Below are positions 46,601 through 56,114 of a DNA stretch of 64,000 bases, in pieces. Position 1 is the first letter of the stretch. Each line of letters begins with the position of its first letter. The stretch is from NCBI GenBank assembly GCA_001910725.1, contig MJGA01000017.1, positions 434,001 through 498,000 of the forward strand. Direction: 5' to 3'. The notes under the pieces were generated by a model. It saw only the letters and a program-made list of their open reading frames with translations. It was not told where the DNA came from and ran no database searches. The stretch is from Phanerodontia chrysosporium (taxonomy: Eukaryota > Basidiomycota > Agaricomycetes > Polyporales > Phanerochaetaceae). The translations under genes were made by a program, and so were the position numbers.

Positions 46601-47649
46601 TCCTCAACCACGTTCTCGTCAATCTGATGGGATTCACTCGCTCCGAGGCTGATCCGTGCGTTTACTTCAAACGCTCCGACGCTCTAACGCTCGCACTCCT
46701 TCATGTCGACGACACTACCCTTTTTGGGAAGCGCGCTGCCTTAAACGACTTCAAGGCCGATATCGCCGCTCACTTCGCCATCACGACCTCAGGCGCGCTC
46801 ACCACCTTCGTCGGCATTCAGGCCATTCGCGACCGCACCGCTCGCACGCTCACCATCAAGCAGTCGCACTACATCAAGCTCATTCTCGAGCGTTTCGGCA
46901 TGCAAGACTGCAATCCGGTCTCGACGCCGCTTGACCCGAACATCAAGCTTGGGCCGATCTCCGAAGACGAGACGCCCGTTGATGCGCCCTACGCCGCCGC
47001 CATCGGTTCCCTCATGTACGCCGCTGTCGGTACACGCCCCGACATCGCCTTCGCTGTTCAAGCACTTTCCCAGTTCACCTCTCGACCGTCCAACACTCAC
47101 TGGACGGCGGTCAAGCACGTTTTTCGCTATCTCAAGGGCACACTCGACCTCGGCATCACCTACGGTCCCGACGATCAAGATTTGATCGGATACTCGGACG
47201 CAGACTGGGCACAGTCCCTGGTCGACCGCCGGTCCGTGTCCGGCTACGCCTTCAAGCTTGCCGGCGGCATCATCAGCTGGTCCTCGAAGAAGCAAGCTAC
47301 GGTCGCCCTCTCCACGATGGAAGCGGAGTACATCGCTCTCTCACACGCAGCCAAGGAGGCCATCTGGCTACGCCGCCTCCTCGCCGAACTCGGTATCCTC
47401 GGCGACACCGCTACCACGATCCTCACCGACAATCAAGCCGCCATCACTTTCGCGCACGACAGTCAATTTCACGCGCGCTCCAAGCACATCGATATTCGCC
47501 ATCATTTCATTCGCGAACGCGTCAAGGACGGCGACATCGACATCACGCATTGCGCCTCCGCCGACAATTGCGCCGACATGCTCACCAAAGCACTCGCCAA
47601 GCCGACGCATCTCAAGCAGCTCGAACTCGCTCAGCTCGTCGCTCGCTGA
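43651..47649 (+). CDS. Copia Gag-Pol polyprotein
   Basis: Single open frame of 1,332 residues encoding all functions of a Copia element. Domains in order: Gag-like (UBN2-type) from about residue 10; CCHC zinc knuckle CHGCGKEGHIKPEC near 213-227; aspartic protease motif DSAT near 281 (family form usually DSGA); integrase with HHCC-type H/C residues from about 414 and a catalytic D-D-E set in VFSDIWG, HVDNAKEYT and QNGIAERLN (about 480-580); reverse transcriptase with DITGAYLYGPL, ALYGLKQAGRAWN and LLHVDDTTLFG (catalytic DD near 1018); RNase H with GYSDADWA, STMEAEYIAL, TDNQAAI and SKHIDIRHHFIRE. It ends LELAQLVAR. No frameshift or stop interrupts it, so the element could be transposition-competent. 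Gag and Pol are in one frame, so the Gag:Pol ratio must be set otherwise. Confidence 0.96.
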   Translation: MTSDTSSVRIEPLKGPENYFSWQVQEQDILTDLGYIDYVLGNKTRHATDAAEQATFDRADRKALSAIRLRCAPSVVTHIASSTSSKSAWDTLKSIYAAQGTMAKVTASRKLQKYQMEEGADMEGELKKMRQLMEEITLSGGTITDSDFTYQILSALPPSWDAFITSCQSITTSSDLTGRILTEERRRKERDTSSTALVARQRPKKSKFRKGVYCHGCGKEGHIKPECRSGGNQKSGSGGKSSRAHVAVAAETDGDSYMFATIEEVPQDVRALLVKGEVWLGDSATERHIVRDRNAFSNYIETPNHTVTGAGVCKALGRGDVQVTFNTKQGEVSVKLTDVLHAPDMEFNLLSLGRLASAGMTFVGTGPDLFIKDRDRTICHGRRVGHLYHMDMRLRYPARSRALAVRTARTWYEWHCALGHINRQQLQEIHRKDLVEGMEVDTSSDIDFDCDACIQAKHSRAPFPDTAADRALAVGDLVFSDIWGPARIASLQGNTYVITFTDAASRYVVIFFMKSRDAALDRFKKYEALLERHLNAKIKTVHVDNAKEYTQGQFRDYAASRGILVRTTAPYSPSQNGIAERLNRTLAERARAMLIARDLPKFLWQEAWAYATYLKNRTPTRTRDLTPYELFWGRRPDIKDAQEFGTPCWVLVPENRRSKLEPKSERYIFTGISDNSAGWRYFVPGMRQILVSRDVIFERKAEPPRSIPFTLEGESPTPSRAKSPPSDTTTPPPASAPQAPDSSKASKAEPSATTTKSRSPSVALPRSTSSSVPPESTRKSERNTPRVDYKRLHQTGTIAPKSTDHDASAHAHICFAVRGDWDHPSSIEECKARDDWPQWQAAMDAEMSQLRARGTWEMGDLPDDRKAIGSRWVFAIKRHPDGSIDKYKARLVAQGFSQIPGQDYLQTFAPVVRLESWRAACAIAARYDLDDDGLDITGAYLYGPLEETIYMRQAPGYDDNSGQVYVLRKALYGLKQAGRAWNNLLNHVLVNLMGFTRSEADPCVYFKRSDALTLALLHVDDTTLFGKRAALNDFKADIAAHFAITTSGALTTFVGIQAIRDRTARTLTIKQSHYIKLILERFGMQDCNPVSTPLDPNIKLGPISEDETPVDAPYAAAIGSLMYAAVGTRPDIAFAVQALSQFTSRPSNTHWTAVKHVFRYLKGTLDLGITYGPDDQDLIGYSDADWAQSLVDRRSVSGYAFKLAGGIISWSSKKQATVALSTMEAEYIALSHAAKEAIWLRRLLAELGILGDTATTILTDNQAAITFAHDSQFHARSKHIDIRHHFIRERVKDGDIDITHCASADNCADMLTKALAKPTHLKQLELAQLVAR

Positions 47650-47656
47650 GGGGGAG
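47648..47656 (+). other. Copia polypurine tract
   Basis: GAGGGGGAG directly before the 3' LTR, overlapping the polyprotein stop codon TGA at 47647-47649. It would prime plus-strand DNA synthesis. Confidence 0.85.
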
Positions 47657-47924
47657 TGTTGTCATCCCGAGGCGCCGCCGAGGTGACCCACCTCAGACGC
47701 AGGGCGGCATGCCATAAAAGGCACCCGTCGGTAGTAATCTCCATTCTCTTATCTTCATTCCGATCCACCTTATCTTATCTGAGTATTCCGCCTTTGTAAT
47801 AACACAAAACCCACTTTTCATTTCCTTTCTAGTAGTTACAAGAAAATGTATAAAAATCCTAGCTACATCTCGCTGAATATTATCGTTCGTTTCCCGCATC
47901 TCACCCCCGCTCGATTCTTCAAGA
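47657..47924 (+). repeat. Copia 3' LTR (268 bp)
   Basis: Same sequence as the 5' LTR at 43242-43509 by eye, with no difference found. It is followed by the TGATC duplication. Confidence 0.92.
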
Positions 47925-47929
47925 TGATC
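47925..47929. repeat. Copia target-site duplication, right (TGATC)
   Basis: Matches 43237-43241. Plavaka right-arm sequence resumes after it. Confidence 0.9.
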
Positions 47930-48051
47930 ATTGTGGAGCTACCTCATGCTACGAGGATTGAGAGGAAGCTACTGACTGCTACCCAATGGGGTACCTTGCA
48001 ATGGGCCTACCTGTGCTACCGAGTATACAGAGCACTACAAACCCTCGTCAG

Positions 48052-48063
48052 CTTTTCCTGATG
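48052..48063 (-). repeat. Right terminal inverted repeat of Plavaka element
   Basis: CTTTTCCTGATG, the reverse complement of the left end at 37215-37226. It is followed by the duplicated TC. Confidence 0.75.
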
Positions 48064-48589
48064 TCCTCTCGTGAACAGTGGCGTGCGGCTCCTCGTGTAT
48101 GCTGGAGACACTGGTGAGTGGCGCAGTGCGTGTATGCGTTTGGACGAGACTGACGAGGGAGCGTAGACGGCGTGTGCAATTATATGGTGCGATAGCCTTA
48201 CTGCAGCCTGACAGGGAGACTGCTGATTCGTGCGCAGGGCATCGAACGCTGGATGAGCCAGCTCGAGCATGATTTTCATGCGGAGTTCGACCGCGCGCCA
48301 ACACTGCCCTGGAAGACACAGGCCGGGGAGCATGTTGGTAATGTACGGTCTGCTGGTACGGGCGCTGGCAATGTAACGTTCGTTAGGATGTTCGAGGCGG
48401 GGTGAGTCAGTCGATCTGGTGCGAACTGTCTGGGAGCTGATTCCATACAGCCATATGGCTCCCTATGACCAACCTGAGGCCTCCTTGGTAAGCCCATAGG
48501 TTCTCCTTCCAGATGTATAGGATCACTGACCTGACTACCAGGATATGATAACCCGTTGGGTCGACAACAGTCCGTTCTTCTCAGGGTAG
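48064..48589 (+). pseudogene. Serine carboxypeptidase (S10), 3' part
   Basis: The displaced end of the gene that starts at 35908. It opens in the codons for PLVNSGVRLLVYAGDT, with the catalytic Asp in the AGDTDGVCNYMG block. Two introns lie here (after GDT and after NYMG's Met). It continues GIERWMSQLEHDFHAEF, then VTFVRMFEAGHMAPYDQPEA with the catalytic His, and ends DNSPFFSG at 48587-48589. Two further GT-AG introns fall in the last 200 bases. No mutation is apparent other than the insertion itself. It converges on the MYND gene, with only 63 bases between the two stop codons. Confidence 0.88.
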
Positions 48590-48652
48590 GGTTGAGGATC
48601 TCGTAACCAAAACTAGGACACGATGTACATAATAACAATCCCAACTCATGGA

Positions 48653-50029
48653 TTAAAACCACCCTGAGATACATGGGTGGGTCCGACAGTCGCATTGTGG
48701 AGACTGAGGAGTGTGTATCAATGCTCCGCGTTGCATTAGAACTTCAGTTGTGCGAGACTTGAAGGCTGTGGCGACGGTGGAGTCAGCAAAGGGGCAAGAA
48801 TTAAAAACGCCACACACACACCTCAAGCCCTCGACATCAGGCAGCGGATAGGGGTTTTTCAGTAAACGCATGTACTTCGCCTTTGCCGACTTTCCGCCGA
48901 GCTTCAGGTGACTCTTCACAAAATCGAGCAACTTGCCTTGGATGCACGCGTCATGAAGTGCAAGGGGATCCATGCCGGGTTTCGTGAAGAGCTGCATGTA
49001 CATGTCATCGAGCAGTTTGCGCTCGGCCGGGCTCCGGCAGTTCATGTAGCCGTAGTCGCAGCGCACTGATGGGATGAGTGGAGGAAGCTCGTCCGCGTTG
49101 GGAGGAAGTGGGACCAGCTGGTCAATGTACTGCTTAAGGTTCCATACGGACTTCGACATGTGCGGACTGCCAGACATAACGTCTCGGAAGTGAGGCGCGG
49201 CGCCCAGCGACAGGCCATAGCGGTCGAATAGAGCAGGGATGGCCGAAGTTTCGTATGCAACACAGAACTCCTCAAATGTGCAGCGATTGAGGAGGGTCAT
49301 GTACTGCTGCGCGATGTGGACTTCCTCCTCTAGCGAAGAGGATGCGACAAAGCCGAAGGTCAGCCACGAACCCAAATCAGGTGAAGGGTGGGCGTGTGAG
49401 TGTGCCATTGCGAAGAATTGGTGACATGCCTGCCTTTCTTCTGGCATTGCGGAGAGTTTGGCTCTAATTTGCTCATAGGAATCGTTTGGGGATCCGCCGG
49501 CAGCGATCCATCCGTCCTTCAGCATCGTGCGAGCGCGATTCGTACTGTTCTCCATGGCCTCCTCTTTAGCCAGAGGCGTCGGGTCGAGAATATACTGGTG
49601 TTGCAAAAACCAAGGATAGTAGCCCCCTCTGTTTGCAGGAGGGATGGCCTCAAAAGTGGCCTTGATGCCCTCGATCAGCCGCCCCTCCCTCTGCCACACC
49701 CGCACCTCTTTCTCCTTGGCGCCAGAGTAGAAGAGCCCCTGGTACAGACCAAGGAGTCTGCTTTGAGCGTCGCCACCAATCATGTTGTCCGCCTTGTCGA
49801 AGCCGTAGTCGATTCGAGTCTGGGCATCAACGGGGACAACGTCGCCCCATACGGCTCGCGAGAGGTGGTAGACAGTGCTGATCGGCTGTCCCGCTTTGCA
49901 GTCGAAAATATGGACCCTCCAGTGCTGAGTTTGGCACCTCTTACTGCAGTACCACACTTTGCGACAGCCTGCACATCTCTTCTCGGCTGGCGATGGCTCT
50001 TCACAGGATGCGCAGAGATGTTCAACCAT
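48653..50029 (-). CDS. MYND zinc-finger protein
   Basis: Intronless frame of 458 residues, read MVEHLCASCEEPSPAEKRCA. The MYND finger is at about residues 6-44 with CASC, CAGC, YCSKRC, HW and HIFDC, the usual zinc ligands for a protein-interaction domain. No SET domain is seen. The rest has Trp/Tyr-rich segments and a Cys-rich C-terminal part (CVCGVFNSCPF, CDCRTHPC) that may bind metal. Many agaricomycetes have families of such MYND-only proteins of unknown role. The frame is intact. Confidence 0.88.
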   Translation of the reverse strand: MVEHLCASCEEPSPAEKRCAGCRKVWYCSKRCQTQHWRVHIFDCKAGQPISTVYHLSRAVWGDVVPVDAQTRIDYGFDKADNMIGGDAQSRLLGLYQGLFYSGAKEKEVRVWQREGRLIEGIKATFEAIPPANRGGYYPWFLQHQYILDPTPLAKEEAMENSTNRARTMLKDGWIAAGGSPNDSYEQIRAKLSAMPEERQACHQFFAMAHSHAHPSPDLGSWLTFGFVASSSLEEEVHIAQQYMTLLNRCTFEEFCVAYETSAIPALFDRYGLSLGAAPHFRDVMSGSPHMSKSVWNLKQYIDQLVPLPPNADELPPLIPSVRCDYGYMNCRSPAERKLLDDMYMQLFTKPGMDPLALHDACIQGKLLDFVKSHLKLGGKSAKAKYMRLLKNPYPLPDVEGLRCVCGVFNSCPFADSTVATAFKSRTTEVLMQRGALIHTPQSPQCDCRTHPCISGWF

Positions 50030-50536
50030 CCTCTAGATTGGTGCCATGTACAGGCGGTATCGTGAGCTGAAGCGACATTGCAGGTAGAGCTGGCACTCAC
50101 AGAGCGGTTCCAAGCACGCACGAACGCGATATTAGGGAGTACGAGTTTAGATTCACGGGCCATGCGGCTGTGCTTTATCCATTGGATGCGCGCCCGTACT
50201 ACAAGGTTACGTCGAGCGTGCTTCCCCAACAAAACCTGCAGACTTGAAGCTTGAGAGGCAGACGCGAGAGGCAGCCGTGCAGAATAGCTGTGAGGGCACA
50301 TGCATTTCGGCATGTAGTAGGAACAATATCTACATGGCCGAGCTGGGGTAGGGACCCGTAGGCCTAGGGTAGATCGGACGAGACAGAAAGTCGCGTCAGG
50401 CGCTTCTTGGGGAGGACGAACACGTGATGTCTCATTTCGTGCACGCGTTGGACATCGTTCATCTCTACGACCACGACCTAAACTCGACTACGCGAGGGGA
50501 ACACCACCCCAAACACCCTCCAGCTACCCTTGTGAT
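50030..50536. promoter_or_regulatory. Divergent promoter of MYND and SMC4 genes
   Basis: About 0.5 kb between the two start codons. It should hold both promoters. No recognisable core element stood out and no other gene is seen. Confidence 0.45.
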
Positions 50537-53500
50537 ATGCCTCCTCGTCGCTCGAGTCGAAGTCGGGCGTCGGTGGAACCCACACCGCCACCGTCGGCCC
50601 CGACCAGTAAGAGAAAACGCCCCTCGCTCGACGACGATGAACTGTCCATAGAACCCAAGAGCTCTAAACCCTCTAGCAAGACCGGTGCGCGTCCCTCAGC
50701 AAAGGGTAAAGCAGCGGCACGTCAGTCTCTCGAGGAGATACGCGAGTCAGACGAAGAACGTGACGAAGACGCGCCTCCCCCTGTCAAGAAAGCCCGGCCA
50801 TCCCTGGACAATGAAGAGGATGGAGAGGAAGCGGAAGAGGAGGAGGAAAAGAAACCGCAGGTCACACGAACACGAAAAGCACCAGCTCGAAAGGTCTCTG
50901 CAGCTCCAAAGAAAAAGGGTGCGAAAGCTGTGGTGAAAGAGGAAGAGGACGACGAAGACGCGATCGTGTCTGTCAAGTCTGAGTCGGAAGATGAGGCGCC
51001 CCCGCCTAAGAGCCGTCGTGGGGGCAGGAAGAAGGTCGCAGATTCTGACGACGACGATTTCCAGGATGCAGAGGAGCGGCCGCCCGCGCGTAAGGCCCGT
51101 GGTGGCTCTGTTTCGCGCACCACGGCCCGAAGGCGACTCGTGGACGACGCCCATCGGCAGCCCCCCGCTCTTCTGGGCGCCGCGGGACCGTGCATCTGTA
51201 CCCCCGGAGGACATCGACCCGCTAGCTTCACAGGTGCCAGCTACCGACGACGGAGACGAGTCCGACGCGTTGTCCCACACCGAACGCGATGCCCAGCCAA
51301 GCCGCCAGCATCCAGCTCCAAGAAGACACGTGCGCCATCTACAGTACCTGAGGAACCCGAGGAGGAAGAGCGTTCGCTGCTAGACCCCAATGTGCCGCTC
51401 ACGCCGGTGCGGTCCCCGAGAAAGTCGATAGTGGCCCCTACTGTCGAAGAGCCCCAGGGCCCGAAGTCGCGTCTAGTCATCCACAAAATGGCCCTGGTCA
51501 ACTTCAAGAGTTACGCTGGAAGGCAGGAGATCGGGCCATTCCACAAGGTATGTCTTCTCGCCGTGTACCAAACCTTTGGTGTACTCATCTCTACAAGTCA
51601 TTCTCCTCCATTGTCGGCCCAAATGGTTCTGGAAAGTCCAACACCATCGATGCTCTGCTCTTCGTCTTCGGTTACAGGGCTTCGAAGATGCGACAGGGCA
51701 AGCTTTCCGAGCTTATCCACAACTCGGCCAAGTATCCAGATCTCCAAGAATGCAGTGTCGAAATCCACTTCCGCGATATCATAGACTTGGTGCGTATGCC
51801 ATATCATACCTGTAAATCGCGCGTACTGACACCGCGCAGCCTGGTCCGGACGCTTTTGAGGTTGTACCCGGTTCTCAGCTGGTCGTCGCGAGGACTGCGT
51901 ACAAGAACAACTCGAGCAAGTACACGATAAACGGTCGTCCGAGCAACTACAAGGAAGTCCAAACGTTGCTAAAGGGGCGGGGCATCGATCTCGACCACAA
52001 TCGTTTCCTTATTCTCCAGGGTGAGGTGGAGTCTATCGCGCAGATGAAGCCGAAGGCGCCATCCGAGCATGAGGATGGCCTACTGGAGTACCTAGAAGAC
52101 ATTATTGGCACCTCGCGCTTCAAGGTACCGATCGAGGAGGCGCTGCAGGAGATGGACAAATATGCCGAGGAACGCGTCGAGAAGATGAACCGTCTGAAGA
52201 TCGTCGAGCGCGAGCGGAACGCACTTGAGAAGGAGAAGAAGGAGGCCGAGGATTACCTCCGCCTGCAGAATGAACACGTCCGTGCGCTTTCGCGCCTCTG
52301 GCAGTGGTACCTGTGGACCTGCTTGCGGAATGAGGAGATCATCAAGTCACGCATGGTGAGTCCGCCTGCACGCCAAATATGAGAAATGCTCACGTCTTTC
52401 CTCCAGGAAAAAATCGAGAATGAGCTGCAGGAGGAGACCGAACGCAACAAGGACGACATTGAAGAGCTCGAGATGCTACAACAAGCGTACGACCAGCGTT
52501 GCAAGGCGTACGATGTGAGTGGTTGGTGGTTGTACTCCGAATCGAACGCTGAATATCCCCCAGGAAGTCAAAGTCGCTCTTGCCGAGGCCATGAAGGATC
52601 TTGCTGCTCGTGAAAAGGAGCAGGTCGGCCTTGAGGAACGGCGCAAGCATGCAAAGACAAAGATCAAGAAGCTACAGAAATCCATTGCCGACGTAAGGAT
52701 CGCGTGCTGCCGCTGCAGAGTTGCCACTGACGTGACATTGTGCAGGACGAGAAGGCGCAGGGAGAGGCCGAGCGCGCCATTGTTGATAACGACGATAAGA
52801 TGCGGAGGGAGCGCAAGAAGCTTGAGGAGTTCGAGGCATCGCTGGCCGAGCATGAGAAGATCCTTGAGCAGATCCGTGACAGCTTAAAGGGTATGTTCCG
52901 CCTCTGACTCAGGACTGGGAGGTGCGGCTAACGTCGTACGTTTAGATAAAACTCAGGTTTATCACGATCAGATCGAGGTCAAGCAGAAGGAGCTTCAGCC
53001 GTGGAACGTCAAAATCAACAAGAAGAAGGCAGAAGTCGACATCGCCACGAGTGAGCGCGACATGTTGGTGAAGAAGGCAGAGGAGGCAAAGAAGGCTAGT
53101 CAAGAAGCACAGGCTGAGCTGGATCAGTTGCGAGAGGATCAGGCCGCCAAGGTATGTCGCCTCCGACGTGAAGCAACGAACAGTACTTACATCATACTGT
53201 AGAACAATGAGCTCCAGGAACTGAAGAGCGAACGCTCCTCTAAGCATCAAGAGTTCAAAGATGGCCAGAAACGTTTGCAGGAGATGCAAGCTCGCGTCCA
53301 GCAACTCCGTAGTAAAGCCTCGGCATCGCGCCAGAAGGCCGACGAGGCCAAAGCTTCACAAGCTGCCAGCACCACACAGAACAAGGTACTCGACACGCTG
53401 ACGAGGCTGCAGCAGACCGGGCGTATCAGTGGCTTCCATGTGAGCACTTTTTGCTCCATACGCTCGTCCGTACTGACATTCTCGCAGGGCCGTCTGGGTA

Positions 53501-56025
53501 GTCTCGGAACCATTCCTGACAAGTACGATGTTGCAGTCTCGACCGCTTGCGGTGCTCTCAACAACATGGTCGTGGACCGCGTCGAAGATGCTCAAGCGTG
53601 CATTGACTACTTGCGAAAACAGAACGTCGGACGTGCTTCGTTCATGGTCCTAGAGAAGCTCAACAAGAACGGTATGAACAAGATCAAGACCCCTGAGAAC
53701 GTGCCGCGACTGTTTGACCTCATTACGCCCAAGGACCCCAAGTTCGCTCCTGCGTTCTACAAGGGCGTCTACAACACCCTCGTCGCAGACGACCTCGAGC
53801 AGGCGAACCGCATCGCGTTTGGTGGAAACCAGCGCTGGCGCGTCGTCACTCTCGCCGGCCAGCTCATAGACGCGTCCGGCACGATGTCTGGAGGTGGTAC
53901 GCAAGTTAACCGCGGCGGCATGAGCTCGAAGCTAGCGGCCGACTCGGTCTCTCCTGAGACCCTCCGCCAGTACGAACGCGACAGCGAGAATGCGCAACGG
54001 GAACTCGAGGCTGTGCTCGGACAGTACAAGGACGTCGAGTCCGAGGTCGAGGCTCTCCAGAAAGCTGGGCCGCAGATTGACATGGCGATCGAGAAAGTGA
54101 ACCTTGACATCCAGACCCTTACTCGTCGTATCGCTGACGCTGAGAAACGCGTTCGTGAGACAAGGTATTGCCATACTATAGGCAGCCGTAGATCGTATCA
54201 CTGAGCTTTTTCTAGGGGCCACATCAAACCTGACTCTGCCGATGTGGCGAGGATCTCCGCTCTCGATAAGCAAATTGCATCTGCCACTCGCGAGCTGGAG
54301 CAACTCGAGGAACGCACGTCTTCTATCGAGGAGGAGATCAAGGCTCTGGAACAGAAGATTCTCGAAATTGGAGGCTCGCGTCTCCTTGCGCAAAAATCCA
54401 AAGTTGATGGGATACGGCTGCATCTGAACCTGGCGAACGACGAGATCACCAAGGCCGAAGTTGCTAAGAGCAAGGCCGAGAAGGACCTCACCAAACTCGA
54501 GAAGAGTCTTCGCTCTAACAAGGAGAGCCTCGAGCTGGGACAAAGCGAGCTCGACGACCTCGAGTTGTCGCTTGACGAATGCAACGAGTACCTCGGCAAT
54601 CTGAGGAAGGAGGTTGACCGTGCGCAAGCCATCGAGGAGAACCAGAAGGAGGATCTCGAGAAGCGCAAGCGGGACCTCCAGGAGAAGGAGGAAGAAGTTG
54701 AAGGCTTCAAGAAAAAGCAGGTATGTCTTTTCATCTCATAACAATCGATGCGCGCTAAAGGCCTGAGTAGATGGAGCTCAAGCAAGCACTCGCCGATGCG
54801 AAGAAGGAGGCCGCGGAGAACGACAAATTCATCGAGCATTGGACCGCAGAGCACGATAAGCTCCGCCTAGTTGACGTTGAGTAAGTGCCGCGACCTTTGC
54901 CGTATCAATCTGTGTCAACTGTGTCTGCAGTGACGAGGATGAGGACGAAGAGGACGAAGAGACGGAGAAGGACAAGGAGAAGGAGAAGAACGAAGACGGT
55001 GACGAGCAAATGGATGAAGCGTCGCAGGAGGCAGATGGCGTTGTCAAGGCCGAGGCGAAGGAACCGAGTCTCAAGAAAGCCCGTAGCTCGCGTTCGAGCA
55101 CCCATGAGCTCCAGATCTATACCGACGACGAGCTAGCATCGTTCAAGAAGCGCGAGCTCATGGCTTATGTCGAACTGCTCGACGGTGCGTTGGAAGAGTG
55201 CTTCGCTGGGCGTATCTAACATCCTCCGTAGAACGGCTCAAGACCGCCAAGCCGAACATGAACGTCCTCAAGGACTACAAGAAGCGGGAGGAAGAGTTCC
55301 TTCGGCGCGCGTCCGATCTTGAAGAGGTGACACGGCTCCGCGATGAGCAGAAGCAGAAATACGACGCGCTCCGAAAGCAGCGCCTGGACGAGTTCATGAC
55401 CGGCTTCAACGCAATTTCGCTCAAACTCAAGGAGATGTACCAGATGATCACCCTGGGTGGCAACGCGGAGCTCGAGCTTGTCGACAGCATGGACCCCTTC
55501 TCGGAAGGTATAATCTTCAGTGTCATGCCGCCGAAGAAGAGCTGGAAGAACATTTCGAACTTGTCTGGTGGAGAGAAGGCAAGCTTTGGTTACAATCTCC
55601 AGTGTAACACTGGCTGACAAAGATTGCAGACGTTGAGCTCCCTAGCCTTGGTCTTCGCCTTGCATGTGTACAAGCCCACGCCGCTATACTTCATGGACGA
55701 GATCGACGCAGCGCTCGACTTCAGGAACGTGTCCATTGTCGCGAACTACATCAAGGACCGGACGAAGAACGCTCAGTTTATCATCATCTCATTGAGGTAT
55801 GATTTGCCTATCTATCGTATATCGGCTAGGATTCTAACCCTGTCTATCAGAAACGACATGTTCGAGCTCAGCCACCGTCTTATCGGTATTTACAAGACCA
55901 ACAACGCTACGAAGAGTAAGCACCATTCGCGCTGTGCGACCTAATCGTCTGACACACGTTCTTCAGGTATCCCCATCGACAACCGTCCCCTAGCTGCCGC
56001 ACCTATCACTGCTGTTCGATCGTAA
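50537..56025 (+). CDS. smc4: Condensin subunit SMC4
   Basis: ATPase core subunit of condensin, needed for mitotic chromosome compaction. ATG at 50537 opens a long acidic/basic disordered N-terminus (about 300 residues). The head starts KMALVNFKSYAGRQEIGPFHK; the Walker A GPNGSGKSNTIDALLFVFG follows an intron at 51549-51598. Then LQGEVESIAQMKPKAPSEHE (Q-loop region), coiled coil, hinge (GRLGSLGTIPDKYDVAVSTA, ASGTMSGGGTQVNRGG), second coiled coil, and an acidic insert near 54940-55030. The signature motif is NISNLSGGEKTLSSLAL and Walker B YFMDEIDAALDF. It ends TNNATKSIPIDNRP...TAVRS. More than a dozen short introns. One oddity: between about 51150 and 51297 the natural-looking sequence PPEDIDPLASQVPATDDGDE is in another frame, flanked by the main frame, as if two compensating indels occurred. 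The main frame stays open. Confidence 0.95.
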
Positions 56026-56114
56026 ATGGCTTGGTCTCAGTTTCTGGTTTCTTGACGTGGGAATTATCTTACTGTATCCTGAATTGTTGTATACTAGTGT
56101 TCTTGATCTATCTG

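Larger units (their letters stand above)
43242..47924 (+). mobile_element. Intact Copia (Ty1) LTR retrotransposon
   Basis: Complete element of 4,683 bp: 5' LTR 43242-43509, primer site at 43510, polyprotein 43651-47649, polypurine tract 47648-47656 and 3' LTR 47657-47924. The target duplication TGATC is at 43237-43241 and 47925-47929. The two LTRs read as identical, which marks a very recent insertion. It sits in the right arm of the Plavaka element, beyond the DUF6532-like gene, so neither of that element's genes is broken. Confidence 0.95.
37215..48063. mobile_element. Plavaka-type (CACTA-related) DNA transposon with nested Copia element
   Basis: Ends were set by the split carboxypeptidase. 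The terminal inverted repeat is CATCAGGAAAAG (37215-37226 and, inverted, 48052-48063) with a 2-bp TC duplication. Both arms carry scattered GCTACC/GGTAGC motifs as subterminal repeats; ACTCGGTAG at about 37289-37297 recurs inverted near 48019-48027. Without the Copia insert (43242-47924 plus its duplicated target) the element is about 6.2 kb. It carries the transposase (37383-40574, minus) and a DUF6532-like gene (40813-43011, plus), divergent from a 238-bp spacer. Short TSD and subterminal repeats fit the CACTA/EnSpm superfamily to which Plavaka is usually assigned. The transposase frame is open, so the element may have been active until the Copia insertion. Confidence 0.88.
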
